Source of the DNA: Myxococcales bacterium
Lineage (GTDB): Bacteria; Myxococcota; Myxococcia; Myxococcales; Myxococcaceae
NCBI GenBank assembly: GCA_003153055.1
Contig: PMBV01000085.1
Span: 30,771-46,007, forward strand
Reading direction: 5' to 3'
Length of the DNA: 15,237 nucleotides
Position 1 is the stretch's first letter. Every line of letters starts with the position of its first letter. Positions 1 to 6,040 of the stretch are shown here, one piece after another. The notes under the pieces were generated by a model. The model did no database searches and was not told where the DNA came from. It was given only the letters and a program-made list of their open reading frames with translations. Made by a program: the position numbers and the translations under genes.

Positions 1-189
1 CTCCGGCACCTTGTTGAGCCGGTAGAGCGTCATCTCCGTCATCCACGCGTACAGCTCGATGAGCGTGATGCCCGGGTCGTGCGCGTTGTGGTCCGTCCAG
101 GCGTTCTGCGACACGCTTGGAATGCGACGACGGCCGAGGTCGGCGAGGTTCGCGTACGTGACGGTATCGAGTGAAAGCTCGGCGAGCAT
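1..189 (-). CDS. afp11: eCIS baseplate wedge protein, Afp11/Pvc11-like, N-terminal part only
   Basis: The first 63 codons of a gene that continues past the left edge. They read from an ATG at 189 and contain the block DHNAHDPGITLIELYAWMTE followed by YRLNKVPE. This is the characteristic N-terminal signature of the putative baseplate assembly proteins of eCIS and related phage tails (Afp11/Pvc11, gpJ/gp6-like). Known family members are large wedge subunits that form the baseplate ring around the hub. The start is well supported: a GGGAGG ribosome site lies 7-8 bases upstream, and the ATG begins one base after the stop of the gp25 gene, so the two are almost certainly co-translated. Only the N-terminus is visible, so full length and later domains cannot be judged. 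The reading frame is intact to the edge. Confidence 0.9.
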   Translation of the reverse strand, partial: MLAELSLDTVTYANLADLGRRRIPSVSQNAWTDHNAHDPGITLIELYAWMTEMTLYRLNKVPE

Positions 190-190
190 C

Positions 191-592
191 TCAGCCTCCC
201 TGGAGATCGCCCACGTAGAAGGGGAAGACCATGTTGAACGTGTTGTTGGTCCTCCGCACGACGTAGTCGATGGAGACGGTCACTCGAGACGGATCGAGCT
301 CACCGGGCGCCGCGGTCGCCGACAACAGCTCCACTCTTGGTTCCCAGTCGCGGACTGCCACCCGCACCGCCTCTTCGATGAGCCCGAGATATCGCGGGCT
401 CCCGGGAGCGAAGAGGTATGAGCGGACCGCGCTCCCGAAGTCGAAGCGCATGAGCCGCTCACCCACTCGTGTCATGAGGATGATCCGCAGCGCCTGCTCG
501 ATGTCCTCCTCGCCCTCGACGTATGACAAGGCGCCGCTCGTGTCTGGATAGAGCGGGAACGACCAGCCTTTGCCTAGGAACTCTCCACCCAT
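191..592 (-). CDS. afp9: eCIS baseplate protein, gp25/GPW family (Afp9-like)
   Basis: A 133-residue protein of normal length for the GPW/gp25 family. It opens with FLGKGWSFPL, typical of the eCIS and phage gp25-like proteins. Central residues include the YVEGEEDIEQALRIIL stretch and the family hallmark around residues 39-57 (LMTRVGERLMRFDFGS, the usual L.T..GER....FG motif), followed by AVRVAVRDWEPRVEL. Family knowledge: gp25-like proteins sit in the inner baseplate, bind the wedge proteins and nucleate sheath assembly. The gene lies between the spike gene (34-base gap) and the Afp11-like gene (one-base gap), the conserved Afp order except that no PAAR gene separates them. The assigned ATG has only a weak, distant purine-rich site upstream, so it probably depends partly on read-through from the spike gene. 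Confidence 0.93.
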   Translation of the reverse strand: MGGEFLGKGWSFPLYPDTSGALSYVEGEEDIEQALRIILMTRVGERLMRFDFGSAVRSYLFAPGSPRYLGLIEEAVRVAVRDWEPRVELLSATAAPGELDPSRVTVSIDYVVRRTNNTFNMVFPFYVGDLQGG

Positions 593-626
593 GGTGGTGC
601 TCAGCCTTTCAGGTCGTACTTCCGAG

Positions 627-1475
627 TCAGGTCGTCTTCGTCACTTGTGACAGCACTCCGTTCGTCATTGGTACGACAGGCATGAGCGTCGAGCCGCCCA
701 GCACCGGAGGGAGCGCATGGGTGTGCATGTTGAACAGCGCCATGAACGCCTCGCCGAGGATGACGTGCTGGGCGGCCGCTGGACCGAGCTCGACCGATGG
801 CGCGTTGACGTGCACCTTCATGGCGCCGGTGATCGTCACGTTGCCGGTCGCGTCGATGACGATGCCCTGCCCACTCGCATTGGTCAGCTTGACCTGGTTG
901 GACGCGTCGTCGAGCTCGAGCGTGTGCCCGCTGGTGCTCTTGAGGGTCACCTTCCTGCTCCCATCGTCGAGCTCGAGCCGGTGACCCTGGCTCGTCTTGG
1001 CGACGATCGCCGCCGACCCACTCTGCCCCTGGTCGCGGAGCGTGAGCGTCTGGCCAGTCTTGCTCTCGAACTCGATCAACGTGTCACCCACCGTGTCGCG
1101 GAGCAGGAGGCGATGGCCCTGGTGCGTCTGAAAGAGCTTCTCGTCCTTCTGGTTGTCTTCGCGGCGGTCGGTGGGCGGTGCATCCACTCCGTTGAAGAGT
1201 GCCCCGAGGACGTACGGCCGGCGCATGTCTCCGTGCTCGAAGGCCACCACCACCTCGGTCTGCTCCTCGGGGATGGCGAAGAAGCCGTGCTGAGGGCCGG
1301 CGTTGATGCATGCCACGCGGCACCAATCGGTCTCGGTGGCGTTGTCGTACCAGGGGAACTTCAGCTTGACGCGGCCTTGGTGGGCGGTGTCTTTGTTGTT
1401 GGTGACGATGCCGACGACGACGCCGTAGTAGCGGCGATCCAGGGAGGTCCCGAGGAACTGGGTGGTGGCTGTCAT
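627..1475 (-). CDS. eCIS central spike protein, gp5/VgrG OB-fold plus beta-helix needle
   Basis: 282 residues. Residues about 16-97 carry the OB-fold of phage baseplate assembly protein V/VgrG proteins (YYGVVVGIVTNNKD, QGRVKLKFPWYD, then a VVVAFEHGDMRRPYVLGALFNG block). Residues about 117-215 contain imperfect repeats of about 20 residues built as GHxLxLxD plus a beta strand (QGHRLLLRD, GQTLTLRD, QGHRLELDD, GHTLELDD, GQGIVIDATGNVTI). This pattern is expected for the trimeric beta-helix needle under the tube. The C-terminal tail contains FNMHTHALPP. In Afp8 and Pvc8 this region is fused to the gp27-like hub; here it is an independent gene whose ATG overlaps the hub stop codon as ATGA, so the two products are translationally coupled. 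The tail has no obvious effector domain. The assignment as spike is firm; how the tip is capped is unknown. Confidence 0.92.
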   Translation of the reverse strand: MTATTQFLGTSLDRRYYGVVVGIVTNNKDTAHQGRVKLKFPWYDNATETDWCRVACINAGPQHGFFAIPEEQTEVVVAFEHGDMRRPYVLGALFNGVDAPPTDRREDNQKDEKLFQTHQGHRLLLRDTVGDTLIEFESKTGQTLTLRDQGQSGSAAIVAKTSQGHRLELDDGSRKVTLKSTSGHTLELDDASNQVKLTNASGQGIVIDATGNVTITGAMKVHVNAPSVELGPAAAQHVILGEAFMALFNMHTHALPPVLGGSTLMPVVPMTNGVLSQVTKTT

Positions 1476-2611
1476 GTCTTGAGCCCTCCGTCGAAGAGGC
1501 GCCGAGCTCCGAAGGTGGTCGTGAAGCCGTCGGCGCCGACGGAGTGGCTGACCCGGCGAAGGTGGTAGTCACCAGAGAACCGGGTCCCCAGGCCCTTGAG
1601 CTCCACGACGTCGCCCGGGCGGAGGTCGGCGAGGCCGATGACCCGCCCCTCCCCGGTGATGAAGTCGTATGCCTTCTCGGTGAGGATGCTGTCGGCGATG
1701 CGCTGCGCCTCGGTTTGGCTGGTGACCAGGGAATCGACGACCTCATCACCCTTGTTCCCCGCGACGTCTGGCCCGCTCTTGCCACCTGAGGAGGTCTGGG
1801 GCAGAGACGCGGCCGTCGCGGTGGCGACGAACGGCTCCTTGGTCGCCGGGTTCCACCCGCGCACCGTCACCTTCCCGACCTGGCGCGAGGCGTTCAACTT
1901 TGGGCTGAAGCTCATCAGGCTCTTGCCCCACTCGAAGACGTAGGAGCGCACCGGCCCCGAGCCTCGCTTGTCTTTGGGGTTGACGAAGTAGAGGCAGTCC
2001 TCGCTGGTCGAAGGGTCCGTCTGAACGTAGAGGTCGAAGTCGATTCGCCGTGCGCGCTCCATGAGGAACATCGCGTCGTCGAGGTCGCGTTGCCAGATGA
2101 TGTCGTTGAGGTGCTGGTCCTCGTCGCACCTCGGCGTCAACCCGTTTCGCGCCGCGACGATCTGGACGATCTCGAATTCCCTCATGTTCTCGAACTTCTT
2201 CTGCTCGTTCGGGCCAGCCTTGCGTCCTCGGAGGCGGTTCAGGCTGTTGGTCCCCGCGACGGCGAGGGTCGGGCTGCCGCTCTCGGGGAAACTGGGCGTC
2301 AGGCTCTCGATCGCCCCGTGCATGATGGTGACGAGCCGGTCGGCGTAGCCGATGCTCACCTTGACCGGGGTGTTGACGTCAAAGGTGTCGCTGTCGCTGT
2401 ACTTGAAATCGAGCGTGCGATCGTCCCAGTTGTTCACCGTGAAGTCGAACCGGTCGAGGTTGTCCGCGTCCATGTCGACCTTGAGCGAGAGGATGTCGCC
2501 GTGGGTCGACGGATCGAGCTGCTGATTGCGCACCAGGATCTCGAACCGAGGCGCGTAGAACTCGGTCGGTGATTGCCTGGGGTCGAGCAGGAGGTTGAGG
2601 GGGTCGCTCAT
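1472..2611 (-). CDS. afp8: eCIS baseplate hub protein, gp27/VgrG N-terminal type (Afp8-like)
   Basis: 379 residues. The sequence matches the phage late-control D/gp27-like part of VgrG and Afp8 proteins. It starts with a beta-rich region (FEILVRNQQLD, LSLKVDMDADNLDRFDFTVNNWD), then VKVSIGYADRLVTIMHGAIE, a domain of the type found around protease-like hub folds (EFEIVQIVAARNGL), and DLDDAMFLMERARRIDFDLYV. The end, LRPGDVVELKGLGTRFSGDY followed by HLRRVSHSV, is the canonical hub C-terminus. Family role: a trimeric hub that adapts the hexameric tube to the threefold spike. Residues about 259-285 are a Ser/Gly/Lys-rich probable loop. The gene begins 4 bases after the LysM gene stops and overlaps the spike gene by ATGA. 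Compared with Afp8/Pvc8 it lacks the fused OB-fold and needle, which are supplied by the next gene. Confidence 0.92.
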   Translation of the reverse strand: MSDPLNLLLDPRQSPTEFYAPRFEILVRNQQLDPSTHGDILSLKVDMDADNLDRFDFTVNNWDDRTLDFKYSDSDTFDVNTPVKVSIGYADRLVTIMHGAIESLTPSFPESGSPTLAVAGTNSLNRLRGRKAGPNEQKKFENMREFEIVQIVAARNGLTPRCDEDQHLNDIIWQRDLDDAMFLMERARRIDFDLYVQTDPSTSEDCLYFVNPKDKRGSGPVRSYVFEWGKSLMSFSPKLNASRQVGKVTVRGWNPATKEPFVATATAASLPQTSSGGKSGPDVAGNKGDEVVDSLVTSQTEAQRIADSILTEKAYDFITGEGRVIGLADLRPGDVVELKGLGTRFSGDYHLRRVSHSVGADGFTTTFGARRLFDGGLKT

Positions 2612-2615
2612 GGGG

Positions 2616-3278
2616 TCACCGGATCTTGGGGATCTTGAGCACGAGGCCTGGCGCGAGGCGTCGCGGGTCGAGGAGGGCGTTGGCCGTGGCGATCTTCCTC
2701 CACTGAGTCGCGTCTTTGTATGCAGAGAACGCGAGCGAGGCCAGGGAGTCTCCGTAGCGGACGACGTATGCTTTGTCGAAGTCGGGTGACTGCCGCGGCG
2801 GCTCCTTCACCTGTACCTCGACCGGCCGGTACTCCTTGAACGAGAGCGACATCTTGGCCCGCAGGGGCGCGCCTTCGGGAGAGAAGAGCGTGTAGGTGAC
2901 CTGGAAGCTCTCGAGGACACCCTTGAAGATCTCCTTGTCCCAGGTGAACCTGACGATGGGCGGCGCGTGGAGGTCCTTGTTGATCTCCAGGAGGTCGCGC
3001 ACTTGTTTCACGTACTTCGTCCGAACGTCCTCGAGGCTGTCGGTCGTGTCGGCGAGGACCTCGACGGCCAGCTTCTCGGAGTTCCCTCGAATGTATTGAA
3101 TGGGCGGTGCCTGGAGGCCAGGGATGGCAATCTCCTGGAACGAGTTGCTCTTCTGGAGCTGGTACTCCGTCGGGTTGAACCGCAAGGGAATCACCACCGG
3201 AGGGAAGCTCTCCGGGTAGACGATTTCGATGGCGGCGTGGCTCAATGGTCCGCGCGCGGTGAGGATGGCGGTTGTCAT
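2616..3278 (-). CDS. afp7: eCIS baseplate protein with C-terminal LysM domain (Afp7-like)
   Basis: 220 residues. The N-terminal two thirds contain the eCIS Afp7/Pvc7 pattern: PLRFNPTEYQLQKSNSFQEI, then a beta-rich region with APPIVRFTWDKEIFKGVLES and LSFKEYRPVEVQ. Residues about 169-218 form a LysM domain (YVVRYGDSLASLAFSAYKD, then WRKIATAN and LAPGLVLKIPK). In known eCIS and T4-like baseplates (gp53-like proteins) this LysM domain is structural: it clamps inner baseplate subunits and does not act on peptidoglycan. No signal peptide or catalytic motif is present. The ATG overlaps the stop of the Afp6-like gene as ATGA, and its own stop is 4 bases before the hub ATG, so expression is tightly coupled to both. 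Confidence 0.93.
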   Translation of the reverse strand: MTTAILTARGPLSHAAIEIVYPESFPPVVIPLRFNPTEYQLQKSNSFQEIAIPGLQAPPIQYIRGNSEKLAVEVLADTTDSLEDVRTKYVKQVRDLLEINKDLHAPPIVRFTWDKEIFKGVLESFQVTYTLFSPEGAPLRAKMSLSFKEYRPVEVQVKEPPRQSPDFDKAYVVRYGDSLASLAFSAYKDATQWRKIATANALLDPRRLAPGLVLKIPKIR

Positions 3279-3463
3279 CGCTTGGGTGGAGGTGCGAGGG
3301 ATTGATCCTCTCGGCTCTCGTGCTCGGCGTGCTCACGGTGTTTGACTTCGCGATACCAGCGATTCACCGCCGGCAAGAAGTGCTTGAGGAAGAGCTGGCT
3401 GTCGTCGCCCTCGACCTCGAAGGTCACGTCGACATTCTGAATGGTAATCACCGCGGCCTCCAT
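3275..3463 (-). CDS. afp6: Small eCIS protein, Afp6/Pvc6-like
   Basis: 62 residues, in the position that Afp6/Pvc6 occupies between the second tube gene and the LysM gene. The sequence ITIQNVDVTFEVEGDDSQLFLKHF resembles the short eCIS proteins that begin with a beta strand, an FEVEGDD turn and then a helix. The C-terminal third is charged and probably disordered (HREHAEHESRED). The role of this family is not established; it is treated as a small conserved component of the eCIS core. No clear ribosome site precedes the ATG, which lies 19 bases after the tube stop codon, so translation probably relies on reinitiation. The stop overlaps the LysM gene start as ATGA. Recognition rests on position and the N-terminal pattern. 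Confidence 0.82.
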   Translation of the reverse strand: MEAAVITIQNVDVTFEVEGDDSQLFLKHFLPAVNRWYREVKHREHAEHESREDQSLAPPPKR

Positions 3464-3482
3464 GGGCGTTTGGGTTGAGTTG

Positions 3483-3965
3483 TCAGGCGAGCAAGACTTC
3501 TTCGAGGCCCTGGTGTGCGATCTCGAGGGACTCGACGGCGATGGCGTTGTTCATCGCGGCGAAGTCGGGGCCCTTCCACTTGGCTGCCAGACCGCCGCGG
3601 AAGGTCCATGACAACACCGGCCGGCCCAGCTCGTCGAGCGCGAGGATCGCCCCATCACGGCGGGCTCCGAGCGAGTTGGACAGGCCGGCCTCGTACCACT
3701 TCCACAGGAGCCGATCTCGAATGAGGCCTCGGCGCAGCGTCAGCCGGCCCCAGGAGTGTCGAACCGGGAGCTGGTGAACGAAGCCGTTGCAGCCTCCCTC
3801 CGGGTAGGTGAGGACTTCGAGGTCGGCGGACAAGCCGCTGCACTGCTCGAAGGCGCCCGCGGAGACGAACGGCACGAGCTGGGCTTGCGCGGCCGGGAGG
3901 TAGGCGTCCGCCGCGTCGAGGCTGACGAAGAAGCGAAATGCACCGAGTGGGAGATCGTCGCTCAT
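3483..3965 (-). CDS. eCIS inner tube protein, second copy (Afp5/Pvc5-like)
   Basis: 160 residues, a gp19-type tail tube protein. Recognisable features are FRFFVSLDAADAYLP near the start, the CSGLSADLEVLTYPEGG segment (the family's V.GL..E.....Y..GG pattern), the long strand region WGRLTLRRGLIRDRLLWKWY, and the terminal NAIAVESLEIAHQGLEEVLL, which is nearly the same as the end of the upstream tube protein (VALESLEIAHEGL). The start is the ATG overlapping the stop of the second sheath gene (ATGA); an upstream open frame exists but runs antiparallel inside the sheath gene and is not coding. In Afp and Pvc the tube copy next to genes 6 and 7 forms the baseplate-proximal adaptor layers, so this divergent copy probably does the same. 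That role is inferred from position. Confidence 0.93.
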   Translation of the reverse strand: MSDDLPLGAFRFFVSLDAADAYLPAAQAQLVPFVSAGAFEQCSGLSADLEVLTYPEGGCNGFVHQLPVRHSWGRLTLRRGLIRDRLLWKWYEAGLSNSLGARRDGAILALDELGRPVLSWTFRGGLAAKWKGPDFAAMNNAIAVESLEIAHQGLEEVLLA

Positions 3966-5536
3966 TCCAACACCTGAAGAGAGCCGTCCTGAGACAGCGT
4001 GATGACGAGGTGAATGAATTCCATGGGCGCGACGGGCGCGACGTCGACCTCGGCCACGCAATGGCCGGTCTCGTAGGCGTCGGGTGGGTTGGTGGCGTCG
4101 TCGCAGGCCACCCGGAAAGCCTCCTCGGGGCGTGTGCCTTTGAGCGCTCCAGCGCGGAAGGCCTCGAGGAGAACCGAGGTGAGCGCGCGGACGAAGGTGA
4201 GGCGGAGCATGGGCGTGTTGGAATCGAAGACCAAGGGCTCGGCGGCGGCCCTCATGGCGCGAACCAAGAGGTGCAGGAGCCGGCGATGCGCCAGGAAACG
4301 GCGTGAGGGGTCGAGATCGAGCGTTCGCCCACCCCAGACTTCGACGCCGCGTCCCCGGGTGCAGCGCAGGGTGTTGAGCCCACTCTGAGTGAGGATGGCG
4401 CGCTCGGCGTTGTCGAAGTCGAGAACGAGGTCGACGGCGCCCGTCAGGGGGGCATTGGCGGGTGTGTGGTGCGCGCCTCGCTCGCGGTCGAGGCGGCTGA
4501 TGAGCCCTGCGACGTGGCCCGAGGGGGGGATGGGCCGTGTCGGAGGGGCAGCGCCAGAGGAGGGGACCTCGAGCCAAGGGCAGTACATCACCGCGGAGCT
4601 GATCCACGACGGAGCGAGCTCGGGGTGCAGGTGACGGAGGGCATCGGCGAGGCCGAGCAGCGACGGTGCGCTGGCCTTGTCAGGCGGGTCGACCAGCACG
4701 AGGCGATCGAGCGCTCCAGCGGCCCCAGCGACCCAGTCGGCGTAGAAGCTGGTGGCAGCGTCTCCGAGGTCGTCGCGCACTACTGGCGCGAAGAGAAAGG
4801 CCGGCTCGGGGGCTTCGAGGAGCGCTCGGGCGGCTCGCTTGTAGACCGAGTGGGTGGGCTGCACTGACTTGCCGTCTTGGAGTCGACACTCGAACGTCGA
4901 ATAGCGCTCGGAGAGGGGCTCCCGCGACATGGACTCGACCAACTCCACCTGGATGAGCGCGCTTCGGCCATTGACCTCTTCGATGAACTGCTTCGGGTCG
5001 AGGCTAAGGAGGTGCTCGATCATCCTTCCGTTCCGGAGGACCAGGACGTCGGCCATCGGCGTCCCAGTCGGAGTCGCGCCGGTGCGGAGCGCGATCGTTA
5101 CCTCGAGGCCGTTCGCCCAGGCACCCTCGCTCGTCGCGAGGACGCGGAGGACTTTGGCGCCCTCGAGGTTCCCCTTCGAGGCACTTACGTCGAGAGGGCT
5201 CCAGGCCGCGCGGTCCTCGGGGACCAGCGGGTCGTCTGGGCGGAGGCCGCCGATTCGCACCACCCAGAGGACCTCGCCACCGTTGTCGAAGTAGCCCTTC
5301 ACCGCCGCGCCAGAGACGTCGTCTCCCAACGCTCCAAAGGTGGCCTCGAAGTCGCGACGGCCGGAGACTCGAACGGGCAGCGCGCGGCCCGCCGAGTCGA
5401 GCTTCATCGAGCCACGCTCGGCGCGGACGATGACCCCGGCGACGTCGGTGCGCAGGGGTGACGGTGCCGGCGTGGTGCGCCGGACCTCGAACGTCACCCC
5501 TGGGCTCCGAGGTGTCTCTTGGAGCGAGTCAGACAT
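3962..5536 (-). CDS. eCIS contractile sheath protein, second copy (Afp4/Pvc4-like)
   Basis: 524 residues. The N-terminus has the sheath motif SPGVTFEVRRTTPAPSPLRT followed by VAGVIVRAERG and YFDNGGEVLWVVRI. The C-terminal half carries the conserved sheath core: LPSWIS-type region, PPSGHVAGLISRLDRERGAH, then a TPAN segment, LNTLRCTRGRGVEVWGGRTL, and the final domain ending in APMEFIHLVITL, which inserts strands into neighbouring subunits. It is shorter than the first sheath protein and lacks that protein's large inserted domain. The first eight bases overlap the end of the first tube gene, and its stop overlaps the second tube gene (ATGA). Its place just before the second tube and Afp6-like genes matches Afp4, a minor sheath isoform thought to sit near the baseplate. 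Isoform location is inference; sheath identity is firm. Confidence 0.94.
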   Translation of the reverse strand: MSDSLQETPRSPGVTFEVRRTTPAPSPLRTDVAGVIVRAERGSMKLDSAGRALPVRVSGRRDFEATFGALGDDVSGAAVKGYFDNGGEVLWVVRIGGLRPDDPLVPEDRAAWSPLDVSASKGNLEGAKVLRVLATSEGAWANGLEVTIALRTGATPTGTPMADVLVLRNGRMIEHLLSLDPKQFIEEVNGRSALIQVELVESMSREPLSERYSTFECRLQDGKSVQPTHSVYKRAARALLEAPEPAFLFAPVVRDDLGDAATSFYADWVAGAAGALDRLVLVDPPDKASAPSLLGLADALRHLHPELAPSWISSAVMYCPWLEVPSSGAAPPTRPIPPSGHVAGLISRLDRERGAHHTPANAPLTGAVDLVLDFDNAERAILTQSGLNTLRCTRGRGVEVWGGRTLDLDPSRRFLAHRRLLHLLVRAMRAAAEPLVFDSNTPMLRLTFVRALTSVLLEAFRAGALKGTRPEEAFRVACDDATNPPDAYETGHCVAEVDVAPVAPMEFIHLVITLSQDGSLQVLE

Positions 5537-5984
5537 CGATGTAGAGACCCTCGTGGGCGATCTCGAGCGACTCGAGCGCGACCTCGTTCTTTGCCGCGCC
5601 CAATTGCGGCCCGGCGAACTTCACCGGCCAGCCGCGTTGGAAGTTCCAGCGCTGAACCTCCTGGTGGTTCTCGTCCATCAGCACCACCGAGCCGGAGGTG
5701 CGTTGGATCTGCCCGTCGGCGCCCTTCTTGATCCAATTCCACAGCGCAACCTCGCCGATGATGCCGCGCTTGAGGACCAGGTTTGGGAACTTCTTCAGGC
5801 CGGGCAGCTTGCGGACGACGATGTCCTCAGCGCCGGTGCGGTAGTCGATCGGCGCGACCTCCATGTCGAGGCCGGTGACTTCGGAGAAGGCGCCCTTCGC
5901 GGCTTTCCCGTCGTCGGAGACTCCGTTGATGATGATTTGGAAGTTGTAGACAGCATACGGATCGGGTCGTGGAACAGGCGCCAT
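5529..5984 (-). CDS. eCIS inner tube protein, first copy (Afp1/Pvc1-like)
   Basis: 151 residues, a typical T4 gp19-like tube protein. It has DPYAVYNFQIIINGVSDDGK at the N-terminus, FSEVTGLDMEVAPIDYRTG, the KLPGLKKFPNLVLKRGII block, GEVALWNWIKKG, and ends in VALESLEIAHEGLYIDV. All are hallmark segments of tube proteins that stack as hexamers to form the channel through which cargo travels. It matches the eCIS consensus better than the second copy, so it is probably the main tube subunit. The ATG has a strong GAGGAG ribosome site 6 bases upstream. The gene follows the first sheath gene after a 56-base gap, the longest inside this operon, which contains a hairpin. This could support separate high expression of the tube. 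Confidence 0.96.
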   Translation of the reverse strand: MAPVPRPDPYAVYNFQIIINGVSDDGKAAKGAFSEVTGLDMEVAPIDYRTGAEDIVVRKLPGLKKFPNLVLKRGIIGEVALWNWIKKGADGQIQRTSGSVVLMDENHQEVQRWNFQRGWPVKFAGPQLGAAKNEVALESLEIAHEGLYIDV

Positions 5985-5995
5985 GGATTTCTCCT

Positions 5996-6018
5996 CGAGC
6001 GCCTACGCCTCGCGCTCG
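5996..6018 (-). promoter_or_regulatory. Perfect 7-bp hairpin just upstream of the main tube gene
   Basis: In the sense of transcription this reads CGAGCGC, a 9-base loop, then GCGCTCG, a perfect 7-bp stem made almost only of G-C pairs. It lies in the only sizeable intergenic gap of the structural operon, and its 3' edge touches the GAGGAG ribosome site of the tube gene. It has no U-run after it, so it is not an obvious intrinsic terminator. It might act as an RNA processing or stability element that adjusts tube against sheath output. The function is a guess; only the inverted repeat is seen. Confidence 0.35.
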
Positions 6019-6040
6019 CTCTTGAAGTTGGAAATGAAGC

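Noticed and set aside
717..1568. A 283-codon plus-strand open frame opposite the spike gene
   Set aside because: Composition-driven shadow of the spike and hub genes; no recognisable domain and it crosses both genes out of register with their junction.
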